This document shows positions 26,999 through 34,962 of a stretch of 64,000 nucleotides of DNA, one piece after another. Positions within the stretch are counted from its first letter, which is position 1. Every line of letters begins with the position of its first letter. Made by a program: the position numbers and the translations under genes. This DNA comes from Scatosoma sp045533485 (GTDB taxonomy: Bacteria > Bacillota > Clostridia > Christensenellales > Borkfalkiaceae), in assembly GCA_045533485.1 (NCBI GenBank), contig JAZSHX010000010.1, positions 1 to 64,000 on the forward strand. The letters are read 5' to 3'. The notes below the pieces were generated by a model. The model was given only the letters and a program-made list of their open reading frames with translations. It was not told where the DNA came from and did no database searches.

Positions 26999-28624
26999 TT
27001 AGTACATGCCGCCCATGTCGCCGCCTGCAGGCATAGGAGCAGGGGGGGTGGGGATATCCGTAACGATGCTTTCCGTTGTAAGCAAGGTAGCCGCAACGGA
27101 CGCCGCGTTTTGCAACACCGAACGGGTAACTTTCGTCGGGTCGATGATACCGCTTTCCACCATGTCGCAGAACTTGTTGTTCAAAGCGTCAAAGCCGTAG
27201 TTTGCTTTTTTGGACGAAAGCACTTTATCCACGATAACCGAACCGTCCAAGCCTGCGTTTTTCGCGATTTGTCTAATGGGTTCTTCCAACGCCTTCAAAA
27301 CGATAGACGCGCCCGTCTTTTCATCGCCTTGCAAGGAAGCTACAAGCTTCTTCACGGTAGGCACAGCGGAAAGCAGTGCACTGCCGCCGCCGGGCACGTA
27401 GCCTTCTTCTACCGCCGCGCGCGTAGCCGCCAAAGCATCGTCGATGCGAAGCTTTTTCTCTTTCATTTCCACTTCGGTTGCCGCGCCGACGCTAATCACT
27501 GCAACGCCGCCAGCAAGCTTCGCAAGGCGTTCTTGCAATTTTTCTCTATCGTAATCGGATTTGGTTTCCGCGATTTGCGCTTTGATGGACGCGATGCGCG
27601 CCTTGATATCTTCCACGTCGCCGATACCGCCCACGATGGTGGTGTTTTCCTTGTCAACGCGTACGCTGGTTGCTCTACCAAGCATATCAAGCGTAACGTC
27701 CTTGAATTCTAAGCCAAGGTCGGAAGAAATCACTTGACCGCCCGTCAAAACGGCGATGTCGCGGAGCATCTCCTTTCTTCTGTCGCCAAAACCGGGCGCT
27801 TTCACTGCAACGGAGTTAAACACGCCTTTGAGTTTGTTCACGATAAGCGCCGCAAGCGCGTCGCCTTCCACGTCTTCCGCGATAATCAAAAGCTTTGCGC
27901 CTTGTTGCGCAAGGGGTTCGATAACGGGCAACACTTCTTGCAAGGAAGAAATTTTCTTATCCGTGATAAGAATATACGGATTTTCTAAAACGGCTTCCAT
28001 TTTATCGGTGTTGGTAACCATATACGCCGACGCATAACCGCGGTCAAATTGCATACCTTCCACGGTGGAAAGTTCGGTGTTCATAGATTTACCTTCTTCT
28101 ACGGTGATAACGCCGTCCTTGCCTACGATTTCCATAGCTTTTGCGATCAACGCGCCCACTTCGGGGTTGCCTGCGGAAATGGAAGCGGTTTGTTCAATCG
28201 CCTTGTTGCTTTCCACAGCTTTGGAAATGCCTTTCAAATGCGCTACGGTAGCGTCTACCGCCTTTTTGATACCTTCTTTCAAAATGATAGGGTTTGCGCC
28301 TGCCGCAAGGTTTTTCAAACCTTCGCGCACAATCGCTTGCGCCAAAACGACAGCGGTGGTGGTACCGTCGCCTGCCACGTCGTTGGTTTTGGTGGAAACT
28401 TCTTTTACAAGCTGCGCACCCATATTTTCAAACGGGTCGTTGAGTTCAATTTCTTTTGCAATCGTCACGCCGTCGTTGGTGATAAGCGGTGCGCCGAACT
28501 TTTTGTCAAGCACAACGTTTCTGCCCTTAGGGCCAAGCGTAATTTTCACCGTATCCGCAAGCACGTTTACGCCTGCTTCCAACGCTTTTCTTGCGTCTTC
28601 TCCGTATTTAATCTGTTTTGCCAT
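26999..28624 (-). CDS. groEL: 60 kDa chaperonin GroEL
   Basis: A 541-residue group I chaperonin subunit that folds proteins in the cage closed by GroES. The beginning AKQIKYGEDARKAL, the ATP site DGTTTA (VAGDGTTTAVV) and the Gly/Met-rich tail ending GGDMGGMY are canonical. It lies 27 bases after groES in one minus-strand operon, with a GGAGAG-type ribosome site. Nothing unusual in the protein. Confidence 0.98.
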   Translation of the reverse strand: MAKQIKYGEDARKALEAGVNVLADTVKITLGPKGRNVVLDKKFGAPLITNDGVTIAKEIELNDPFENMGAQLVKEVSTKTNDVAGDGTTTAVVLAQAIVREGLKNLAAGANPIILKEGIKKAVDATVAHLKGISKAVESNKAIEQTASISAGNPEVGALIAKAMEIVGKDGVITVEEGKSMNTELSTVEGMQFDRGYASAYMVTNTDKMEAVLENPYILITDKKISSLQEVLPVIEPLAQQGAKLLIIAEDVEGDALAALIVNKLKGVFNSVAVKAPGFGDRRKEMLRDIAVLTGGQVISSDLGLEFKDVTLDMLGRATSVRVDKENTTIVGGIGDVEDIKARIASIKAQIAETKSDYDREKLQERLAKLAGGVAVISVGAATEVEMKEKKLRIDDALAATRAAVEEGYVPGGGSALLSAVPTVKKLVASLQGDEKTGASIVLKALEEPIRQIAKNAGLDGSVIVDKVLSSKKANYGFDALNNKFCDMVESGIIDPTKVTRSVLQNAASVAATLLTTESIVTDIPTPPAPMPAGGDMGGMY

Positions 28625-28651
28625 GATAAGCTCTCCTTTTATTGATTATTT

Positions 28652-28939
28652 TCAGTCTTCTACGATAGCGAGAATATCGCTTTGTTTGATGATGGTAAAT
28701 TCTTTGCCGTCCACTTTGAAATCAGAGCCCGCGTATTTAGAGCAAAGCACCTTGTCGCCGACTTTCACTTGCATAACGATTTCCTTGCCGTCGATAATGC
28801 CGCCGGGGCCAACTGCAACCACTTGGCAGGTTTGGGGCTTTTCTTGCGCGGAAGTGGGGAGATAAAAACCGCTTTTGGTCTTTTCTTCCACGGTAACGCT
28901 TTCTACGACAACTTTGTCAAATAAAGGTTTAATGTTCAT
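28652..28939 (-). CDS. groES: 10 kDa co-chaperonin GroES
   Basis: A 95-residue heptameric lid of GroEL. It begins with IKPLFDKVVVE, has the mobile loop with KSGFYLPTSAQEKPQ and the later GDKVLCSKYAG motif. A GGAGG ribosome site precedes the ATG. It is the first gene of the groES-groEL operon. The leader lacks a CIRCE operator (see promoter entry). Confidence 0.97.
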   Translation of the reverse strand: MNIKPLFDKVVVESVTVEEKTKSGFYLPTSAQEKPQTCQVVAVGPGGIIDGKEIVMQVKVGDKVLCSKYAGSDFKVDGKEFTIIKQSDILAIVED

Positions 28940-28995
28940 AAATATCCTCCAAGATATGCAGGAAAAACCTGCTTGTAATTTTTATATACGATTAT

Positions 28996-29023
28996 ATTAT
29001 AAACGCTTTTACGCTTTTGTCAA
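28996..29023 (-). promoter_or_regulatory. SigA-type promoter of groES-groEL
   Basis: On the minus strand TTGACA (29023-29018), 16 bases, TATAAT (29001-28996). The spacer contains AAAAGCGT twice in tandem. No TTAGCACTC-N9-GAGTGCTAA (CIRCE) is present. The leader has a small hairpin GCAGG/CCTGC (28958-28972) before the ribosome site. Confidence 0.75.
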
Positions 29024-29095
29024 ACAAAAAAAGGTAAAATATGTAAGAAAAATTTTAAGAATAAAAACTTGCGTGTAAAAACGCAACGCAAAGTA

Positions 29096-29124
29096 TTGAT
29101 TTTCAAGAAAATTTATGGTATAAT
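29096..29124 (+). promoter_or_regulatory. Extended -10 promoter of the dCMP deaminase operon
   Basis: TTGATT (29096-29101), 17 bases, TATAAT (29119-29124) with TG one base before it; AAAAGGAG then precedes the start codon. Confidence 0.75.
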
Positions 29125-29158
29125 ACAAAGTGGATAAAAATGAAAAGGAGCAAGTATT

Positions 29159-29617
29159 ATGGCACAAATGACAAAATGGGATCACCGTTTTATGCAACTG
29201 ACGGAAACGGTGGCAACTTGGTCAAGCTGCTTTCAAGAAAACCGCCACGTAGGCGCAATTATCGTCAAGGACAAAAGAGTAATGACGACGGGCTATAACG
29301 GCGCGCCGGCGGGGGTAAAAAGCTGTGAAGAAAAGGGGGAATGTTTGCGTAGAAAATTGCAAATTCCCAGCGGTACGAAGCACGAGCTTTGTTTTGCGGT
29401 ACACGCCGAACAAAACGCCATTATCCAAGCCGCAAAATACGGCATTGACATCAACGGTTCCACGTTATATTGTACGCATCAGCCGTGCGTCATTTGCGCG
29501 AAAATGATTATCAACGCAGGGATTAAGCGCGTTGTATATAAAGAAGGCTATCCCGACGAATTTTCCTTGCAGCTTTTTGAAGAAGCGCAGGTATCTGTCG
29601 AAAAATATGAAGAGTAA
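29159..29617 (+). CDS. dCMP deaminase (ComEB-like)
   Basis: A 152-residue zinc enzyme that converts dCMP to dUMP for thymidylate synthesis. The zinc and catalytic residues are in HAEQNAI and PCVICAK, and the N-terminal TGYNGAP is typical of dCMP deaminases of the ComEB type. The insert CEEKGECLRRK may hold the second zinc site of this family. It opens an operon with a cyclophilin and purB (gaps of about 12 bases each), a housekeeping nucleotide group. Confidence 0.9.
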   Translation: MAQMTKWDHRFMQLTETVATWSSCFQENRHVGAIIVKDKRVMTTGYNGAPAGVKSCEEKGECLRRKLQIPSGTKHELCFAVHAEQNAIIQAAKYGIDINGSTLYCTHQPCVICAKMIINAGIKRVVYKEGYPDEFSLQLFEEAQVSVEKYEE

Positions 29618-29629
29618 GGAGTTTTAACT

Positions 29630-30151
29630 ATGAGCAATCCTATCGTAACGTTTGAAATGGAGAACGGCAAAACGTTCAAGGCGGAGCTGTATCCCGATAA
29701 AGCGCCCAACACGGTCAACAACTTTTTGTCGCTGGTCAACAAGGGCTATTATAACGGCTTGATTTTCCACCGCGTCATCTCCGGTTTTATGATTCAAGGC
29801 GGCGATCCCACCGGTACGGGTATGGGCGGCCCCGGCTATCATATCAAGGGTGAATTTGCAGGCAACGGTTTTAAGCAAAACGATATTTCCCACGTGCGCG
29901 GCGTGCTTTCGATGGCGCGTGCGCAAAATCCCAACTCCGCAGGTTCGCAATTTTTCGTGATGCACGAAGAAGCCGATTATTTGGACGGACAATACGCGGC
30001 GTTTGGCAAAGTGTTTGAAGGGTTGGACACCGTTGACGCTATTGCAAACGTAAAAACCGACTGGAACGATAAACCCTACGAAGAACAAAAAATCAAATGC
30101 ATTACGGCGGAAACGTTCGGCGTGCAATATAACGAACCCGAGAAAGTGTAA
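29630..30151 (+). CDS. Cyclophilin-type peptidyl-prolyl isomerase
   Basis: A 173-residue cytoplasmic cyclophilin without signal peptide. It has the catalytic FHRVISGFMIQGGDPTGTG, SMARAQNPNSAGSQFFV and a late FGKVFEGLD motif; the catalytic Arg and Phe/Gln positions are kept. It speeds proline isomerisation in protein folding. An AAGGAG site precedes the ATG and purB follows 12 bases later. Confidence 0.95.
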   Translation: MSNPIVTFEMENGKTFKAELYPDKAPNTVNNFLSLVNKGYYNGLIFHRVISGFMIQGGDPTGTGMGGPGYHIKGEFAGNGFKQNDISHVRGVLSMARAQNPNSAGSQFFVMHEEADYLDGQYAAFGKVFEGLDTVDAIANVKTDWNDKPYEEQKIKCITAETFGVQYNEPEKV

Positions 30152-30163
30152 GAGGTACGAAAT

Positions 30164-31597
30164 ATGGATAACAGCATTTACAACAATCCGCTTATCACGC
30201 GCTATGCAAGCAAGGAAATGCAACACGCGTTTTCCGACGAAAAGCGTTTCAAGCTTTGGAGAAAGCTTTGGATTGCGCTTGCCGAATCGGAAATGGAGCT
30301 TGGCTTGCAGGTAACGCAAGAACAAGTGGACGAGCTCAAAGCGTATGCGGAGCAAATCGACTACGATTTGGCGGCGAAGTTTGAAAGAGAAGTGCGTCAC
30401 GACGTAATGGCGCACGTAAAAGCGTACGGCGAATATGCCAAAAAGGCAATGCCGATTATTCATCTTGGCGCAACCAGTTGCTTTGTCAACTGCAACGCCG
30501 AAGCGATTATGCTGGACGAAGCGCTGGATATTATCTTGAAAAAGCTTGTCAACGTAATGGATAAGCTGAAAAAATTTGCGTTGCAATACAAGGCAGTGCC
30601 TACGCTTGGCTTTACGCATTTGCAGCCCGCGCAGCTTACGACGGTAGGCAAACGCGCTACGCTTTGGCTGCAAGATTTGGAAATGGACTACGAAAATCTT
30701 ATGAACGCCAAGCAGCATATCCGTTTGCGCGGCGTAAAAGGCACGACGGGTACGCAAGCCAGCTTTATGGAATTGTTCACGGGCGACGAAGATAAGGTGA
30801 AAGAGCTTGAAAAACGCGTAGTAAACAAGCTTGGCTATGATAAAGTGTACGGCGTTACAGGGCAAACGTACCCCAGAAAGCTGGATTATAACGTACTTTG
30901 CGTGCTTTCGCAAATTGCGCAAAGCGCGTACAAATTCTCCAACGATATCCGCATTTTGCAAAATATGAAGGAAATCGAAGAACCGTTTGAAAAGAACCAA
31001 ATCGGTTCGTCGGCGATGGCGTACAAGCGCAACCCTATGCGCTCCGAGCGTATCGGCGCGTTGGCTCGTTACGTAATTTCCTTGCCTATGAACAGTGCGC
31101 TTACCGCGTCTACGCAATGGTTTGAACGCACGCTGGACGATTCCGCAAACAGACGTATTGTCAACGCACAAGCGTTCTTGTCCGTAGACGCCATTTTGAA
31201 TATTTATATGAACGTAGCGGAAAATTTAGTCGTTTACGAAAAGGTAATCGCAAAGCATATCCGCGCGGAGCTTCCGTTTATGGCAACGGAAAACATTATG
31301 ATGGCTTGCGTAAAAGCAGGCGGCAACCGTCAAGAATTGCATGAGCGTATTCGCGTGCTTTCCATGGAAGCAGGCAAAAACGTCAAAGTGGAAGGCGGCG
31401 AAAACAACTTGCTGGATTTGATCAAGCAAGACGAAATGTTTAAGCCCGTTTGGGATAAGCTTGACGAAATTTTGGACGCGGAAAAATTCATCGGCAGAGC
31501 GCCTTCGCAAACGGTGGAATTTATCGCAAACGAAATTGATCCCATTTTGGAAAAACACGCGGCGTTGCTTGGCGAAAAGGGCGACGTACGCGTATAA
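30164..31597 (+). CDS. purB: Adenylosuccinate lyase
   Basis: PurB cleaves SAICAR in purine synthesis and adenylosuccinate in AMP synthesis. The 477-residue protein has the superfamily signature SSAMAYKRNPMRSE with the flexible catalytic loop, LGATSCFVNCN, FTHLQPAQLTT and VRHDVMAHV. The sequence and length are of the eukaryotic-like/Clostridial ADSL type. It is the last gene of its housekeeping run; the HprK-like gene follows after only 18 bases, so the cassette may be transcribed with it. Confidence 0.96.
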   Translation: MDNSIYNNPLITRYASKEMQHAFSDEKRFKLWRKLWIALAESEMELGLQVTQEQVDELKAYAEQIDYDLAAKFEREVRHDVMAHVKAYGEYAKKAMPIIHLGATSCFVNCNAEAIMLDEALDIILKKLVNVMDKLKKFALQYKAVPTLGFTHLQPAQLTTVGKRATLWLQDLEMDYENLMNAKQHIRLRGVKGTTGTQASFMELFTGDEDKVKELEKRVVNKLGYDKVYGVTGQTYPRKLDYNVLCVLSQIAQSAYKFSNDIRILQNMKEIEEPFEKNQIGSSAMAYKRNPMRSERIGALARYVISLPMNSALTASTQWFERTLDDSANRRIVNAQAFLSVDAILNIYMNVAENLVVYEKVIAKHIRAELPFMATENIMMACVKAGGNRQELHERIRVLSMEAGKNVKVEGGENNLLDLIKQDEMFKPVWDKLDEILDAEKFIGRAPSQTVEFIANEIDPILEKHAALLGEKGDVRV

Positions 31598-31615
31598 CGC
31601 AAGGAGAAAGGGCAA

Positions 31616-32335
31616 ATGATTTACGATATCGCGGGGTTAAGGATGGCGATAGATAACCGCCTGAATTTTACAGCTCGCTTTTGTGAAAAATACGTATCCG
31701 GCGACCAAACTTCGCCCGTGGATTTACGGGCGGCGGTTACGGATGAAGAATTTTATGCGGAAAAAGCCGTGGCAAACGGTAACTTTTCCGACGGGTACAT
31801 TGAAAATATTTGTATGTACCGTAAAATTTGTAAACAGTTGCCCGTATTCAACCGTATGCTTTTGCACGCGGCAGTGCTTGCCTACGACAACGCAGGGTAC
31901 GCGTTTTTAGGCAGAAGCGGCACGGGAAAATCCACGCATACGGGGCTTTGGCTCAAACATATACCGGGCGCGAAAATCGTCAACGGCGATAAGCCCATTT
32001 TGTCCTATATCGACGGCGAATTTACCGCCTACGGTACGCCGTGGATGGGTAAGGAAGGTTTGGGCGAAAACACAAGCGTACCCTTAAAAGGTCTTTGCTT
32101 TTTAGAACAAGCCAAGGAAAACAGTATTCGCCGTTTGTCGGTAAACGAAGCGGCGAAGCGCGTATTCGTGCAGGTGCTTATCCCCGAAGAAGAAGAAAAT
32201 GCCAAGCGCACGCTGGAGCTTATCGACCGCTTGATTGCAACCGTGCCTTGCTATTTGTTGCAATGCGACATTTCTCAAACGGCAGTGCAAACTTCCTTTG
32301 AAGCGATGACGGGCAAAGCGTATACGCAAAAATAA
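31616..32335 (+). CDS. HprK/PEPCK-like P-loop kinase homologue
   Basis: A 239-residue protein with the P-loop FLGRSGTGKSTHTGLW (Walker A residues 99-107) and NGDKP about 24 residues later. This pattern belongs to the HPr-kinase/PEP-carboxykinase fold, in a family often encoded beside PqqD-like proteins in peptide-maturation clusters (lasso and related). The N-terminal 80 residues are less conserved. It starts a tight cassette with a PqqD-like protein, an S26 peptidase-like protein and an ABC exporter. Phosphorylation of a peptide or protein is a possible role, but no substrate is visible here and its activity is unproven. Confidence 0.75.
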   Translation: MIYDIAGLRMAIDNRLNFTARFCEKYVSGDQTSPVDLRAAVTDEEFYAEKAVANGNFSDGYIENICMYRKICKQLPVFNRMLLHAAVLAYDNAGYAFLGRSGTGKSTHTGLWLKHIPGAKIVNGDKPILSYIDGEFTAYGTPWMGKEGLGENTSVPLKGLCFLEQAKENSIRRLSVNEAAKRVFVQVLIPEEEENAKRTLELIDRLIATVPCYLLQCDISQTAVQTSFEAMTGKAYTQK

Positions 32336-32352
32336 CCAACAGAGGTGGAAAT

Positions 32353-32616
32353 ATGAAACTTAAATCGGGATTTGTAGTACGCCAAGTCGGCGACGATTTC
32401 GTGGTAGTACCCGTGGGGGAAATGTGCAAACAATTCCACGGTATGATTAACGTCAACGAAACGGGCGCTATGCTTTGGAAATTCTTTTCCGCGGAGCATA
32501 CCTTGGAAGAGGCGGTAGATATGCTGCTTGGCGAATTTAACGTAGAACGCGAAATTGCACAAGCGGACGTGGAAAAGTTTATGAAGCTTATTCAAGAAAA
32601 TAAGTTTAACGATTAA
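32353..32616 (+). CDS. PqqD-like (RRE) peptide-binding protein
   Basis: An 87-residue protein of the PqqD family. It has beta strands at the start (FVVRQVGDDFVVVPVG), then NVNETGAMLWKFF, and helices with EEAVDMLLGEFNV. Such RiPP recognition elements bind leader peptides and bring them to modifying enzymes. AGAGGTGG precedes the start. Stand-alone PqqD proteins usually work with a radical SAM enzyme, a cyclase or a protease; here the neighbours are a kinase-like protein and an S26 peptidase-like protein. Confidence 0.85.
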   Translation: MKLKSGFVVRQVGDDFVVVPVGEMCKQFHGMINVNETGAMLWKFFSAEHTLEEAVDMLLGEFNVEREIAQADVEKFMKLIQENKFND

Positions 32617-32623
32617 GCCGATT

Positions 32624-33067
32624 ATGCAAGAAAAATTCACGATTGAACAAGTGCTGCAAACGCGCGGCACGTATATAGGTCCGACGATGGGCGTGAGTAT
32701 GCTGCCCATGCTCAAAACAGGGCGCGATACCATCGTTGTGCAGGCGAAAACCGAGCGTTTACAACCGTTAGACGTAGCGCTTTATAAGCGTGGAGACGAT
32801 TACGTGTTGCATCGTGTTATTCAGGTCGTGGACGGTGGGTATATTATCCGCGGGGATAACTGCTATAACGATGAAAACGTCCCCGAAGAAACGGTAATCG
32901 GCGTTTTAACGGAGTTTTTCCAAGCGGATAAGCACGTAAAATGCACGGACGAAAAATACCTTGCCTATGCAAAAAAACGAGTAAAAAACTATAAAAGACG
33001 CTGGTATTTTATGAGAACGCATGCGTTTGGCGGTAAAATTTTACGAAAGCTTAAGTTAAAGAAATAA
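32624..33067 (+). CDS. S24/S26-family signal-peptidase-like protein
   Basis: A 147-residue protein with the signal-peptidase box GVSMLPML (Ser25) and, 38 residues later, YVLHRVI with His63 where bacterial type I peptidases have a Lys. This is the Ser-His arrangement of SipW and eukaryotic Sec11 enzymes. IIRGDNCYND is the third conserved box. There is no membrane anchor, so it is probably cytosolic or bound to a partner. The C-terminus is highly basic. It likely cuts a leader or other peptide for the exporter encoded next, but no substrate is known. Confidence 0.8.
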   Translation: MQEKFTIEQVLQTRGTYIGPTMGVSMLPMLKTGRDTIVVQAKTERLQPLDVALYKRGDDYVLHRVIQVVDGGYIIRGDNCYNDENVPEETVIGVLTEFFQADKHVKCTDEKYLAYAKKRVKNYKRRWYFMRTHAFGGKILRKLKLKK

Positions 33068-33079
33068 TAAGGAAGAATT

Positions 33080-34753
33080 ATGGTGAAACAAGCAACGCAA
33101 CAAAAGGGAAAAATTTGGCTGAAAAGGCGAACGGGTAAATATCGCGGCTCCGTCGTTTTTTTGGCGTGCGTAAACGCGGTTGCAACGGCGCTTTCCTTGG
33201 CGTTTGCCTTTCTTGTCCGCTATTTGATTAACGGCGCGGCAAACGGGCAGGAAAAGGCAATTTGGATTTTTGCAGGCGTATTGCTTGGCGTGCTGTTTTT
33301 GCGTATTTTCTTAAATACGCTTGCGCGGTATTTGGCGGAACGCCAGCGCGCGAAAATTACGGCGGAATTGCGTACGGAGCTGTTTGGGAAAATTCTCCGT
33401 TCGGATTTTGAAAAGGTGCAAGCGTATCACAGCGGCGAGCTGTTGAACCGCTTAACAAGCGACGTAACGGAAGTAGCGACGGACACGGTCGGCTTGTTGC
33501 CCGCGCTTGTGGGTATGATCGTGCAGTGCTTTGGTGCGATTGCGGCACTTATCTTGATTGATCCTTTGTTTACGGCGATTTACGTGTTCTGTGGCGGCGT
33601 GTTCGGCGCAATCACGGCGGTGTTCCGCAAGCAAATCAAAAAACGCCAAAAGCAAGTGCTGGAAGCGGACGGCGCGTCAAGATCGTTTATGCAAGAAAGC
33701 GTGGCGTCCACGTTGACGATAAAAGCGTACGGCGCGGAAGAAAAAACGCGCAAAAAAGCAGGCGCGCTTGCCGAAAATTATTATCAGGCGCGTATGAGCC
33801 GCAACCGTTTAAGCTCTCTTATGAGCGCAATGTTTTCGTTGCTTGGCAATTTCGGCTTGATTTTTGCCATTATTTGGTGTAGCGTAAGCGTGTTGCAAAA
33901 CGGCGTTCACGCAGACTACGGCGCGATGCTTTCCGTGGTGCTTTTGCTTATGCAGCTGCAACAACCGTTCACGGCGTTTTCATCGTGGGTGCCGTTGTAC
34001 TACGCGCGCCTTACCAGCGGCGAACGCTTGTCCCAAGTGGACGATATCCCTTGTGAGTGTATCGTTGCGCCTGCGCAAGATATAAGCGCGTATGATACGC
34101 TGGTTGGTATAACGGTCGAAAGCGTTGATTTTACCTATGATAGAACGGCAGTATTGCGTGATGCGTGTGTAACCTTAAAAAAGGGTGAAACCGTTTGCGT
34201 AACGGGGGAAAGCGGCAGCGGTAAAAGTACGCTGTTTAAGCTTTTATTAAGCGTTTTAACGCCAAGCGCAGGTGGACTTTGGTTGCTTGGCGAACAGGGC
34301 GAAAAAACGCCTTTAACGGCAAAAGAACGCGATTTGTTTGCGTACGTACCGCAGGGCAAGTTCTTGTTTTCGGGAACTATTTATGAAAATTTGACCTTTT
34401 TCACACAACCGGCGGACGATGCGGAAGAGAAGATTAAAGACGCACTGAAAACGGCGTGCGCGGAGTTCGTTTGGGATTTACCCCTTGGCTTGCAAACGCC
34501 GCTTGGCGAAAACGGCGTAGGGCTTTCCGAAGGGCAAATGCAACGCTTGGCTGTAGCAAGGGCTATTCTTTCGGGCAGACCGATATTGCTTTTAGATGAA
34601 GCGACCAGCGCGTTAGACGGCGATACGGAGCGTAAAATGCTGGAAAATATCAAAGCGTTGCCGAATAAAACGTGCTTGATGGTAACGCATCGACCTGCGG
34701 CGCTGGAAATTGCCGACAAAGTATTGACGGTAAAAGACGGACAAATAAATTAA
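33080..34753 (+). CDS. ABC exporter, fused permease and ATPase
   Basis: A 557-residue half-transporter: a membrane domain with about six helices (residues 25-320) and an ATPase domain with Walker A GESGSGKST (about 375-383), signature LSEGQMQRLA and Walker B ILLLDEATSALD. It is of the MsbA/peptide-exporter type and would act as a homodimer. It lacks the N-terminal C39 peptidase of bacteriocin exporters, a job the S26 peptidase-like neighbour could fill. It ends the cassette and is followed by a strong terminator. The cargo is unknown. Confidence 0.88.
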   Translation: MVKQATQQKGKIWLKRRTGKYRGSVVFLACVNAVATALSLAFAFLVRYLINGAANGQEKAIWIFAGVLLGVLFLRIFLNTLARYLAERQRAKITAELRTELFGKILRSDFEKVQAYHSGELLNRLTSDVTEVATDTVGLLPALVGMIVQCFGAIAALILIDPLFTAIYVFCGGVFGAITAVFRKQIKKRQKQVLEADGASRSFMQESVASTLTIKAYGAEEKTRKKAGALAENYYQARMSRNRLSSLMSAMFSLLGNFGLIFAIIWCSVSVLQNGVHADYGAMLSVVLLLMQLQQPFTAFSSWVPLYYARLTSGERLSQVDDIPCECIVAPAQDISAYDTLVGITVESVDFTYDRTAVLRDACVTLKKGETVCVTGESGSGKSTLFKLLLSVLTPSAGGLWLLGEQGEKTPLTAKERDLFAYVPQGKFLFSGTIYENLTFFTQPADDAEEKIKDALKTACAEFVWDLPLGLQTPLGENGVGLSEGQMQRLAVARAILSGRPILLLDEATSALDGDTERKMLENIKALPNKTCLMVTHRPAALEIADKVLTVKDGQIN

Positions 34754-34757
34754 AAAA

Positions 34758-34782
34758 CACACCCAATAACGGGTGTGCTTTT

Positions 34783-34783
<1 letters not shown>
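34758..34783. terminator. Shared bidirectional terminator (ABC exporter / tRNA-Val)
   Basis: CACACCC (34758-34764) pairs with GGGTGTG (34771-34777). T runs follow on both strands, so it ends the exporter operon and, on the minus strand, the tRNA-Val transcript that stops right beside it. Confidence 0.9.
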
Positions 34784-34859
<76 letters not shown>

Positions 34860-34876
34860 AAATAATTTGTATGCCT

Positions 34877-34905
34877 ATTATATCAAATAAATGATAAGCC
34901 GTCAA
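34877..34905 (-). promoter_or_regulatory. Promoter of tRNA-Val
   Basis: Minus strand TTGACG (34905-34900), 17 bases, TATAAT (34882-34877) with TG one base before the -10. Confidence 0.85.
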
Positions 34906-34923
34906 TTATTTTTGCATAGTATA

Positions 34924-34955
34924 TAAAAACTCCCACGCAAATTTTGCGTGGGAGT
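34924..34955 (-). terminator. Intrinsic terminator of the PadR-coiled-coil gene
   Basis: Arms ACTCCCACGCAAA (34929-34941) and TTTGCGTGGGAGT (34943-34955) form a long GC-rich hairpin; on the minus strand it is followed by a T run. Confidence 0.9.
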
Positions 34956-34962
34956 AGTCGTT

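Noticed and set aside
29624..31171. Long minus-strand reading frame antisense to the cyclophilin and purB genes
   Set aside because: It mirrors well-conserved genes, has odd His/Phe/Arg composition, no ribosome site and no recognisable domain. It follows from codon bias of the real genes.
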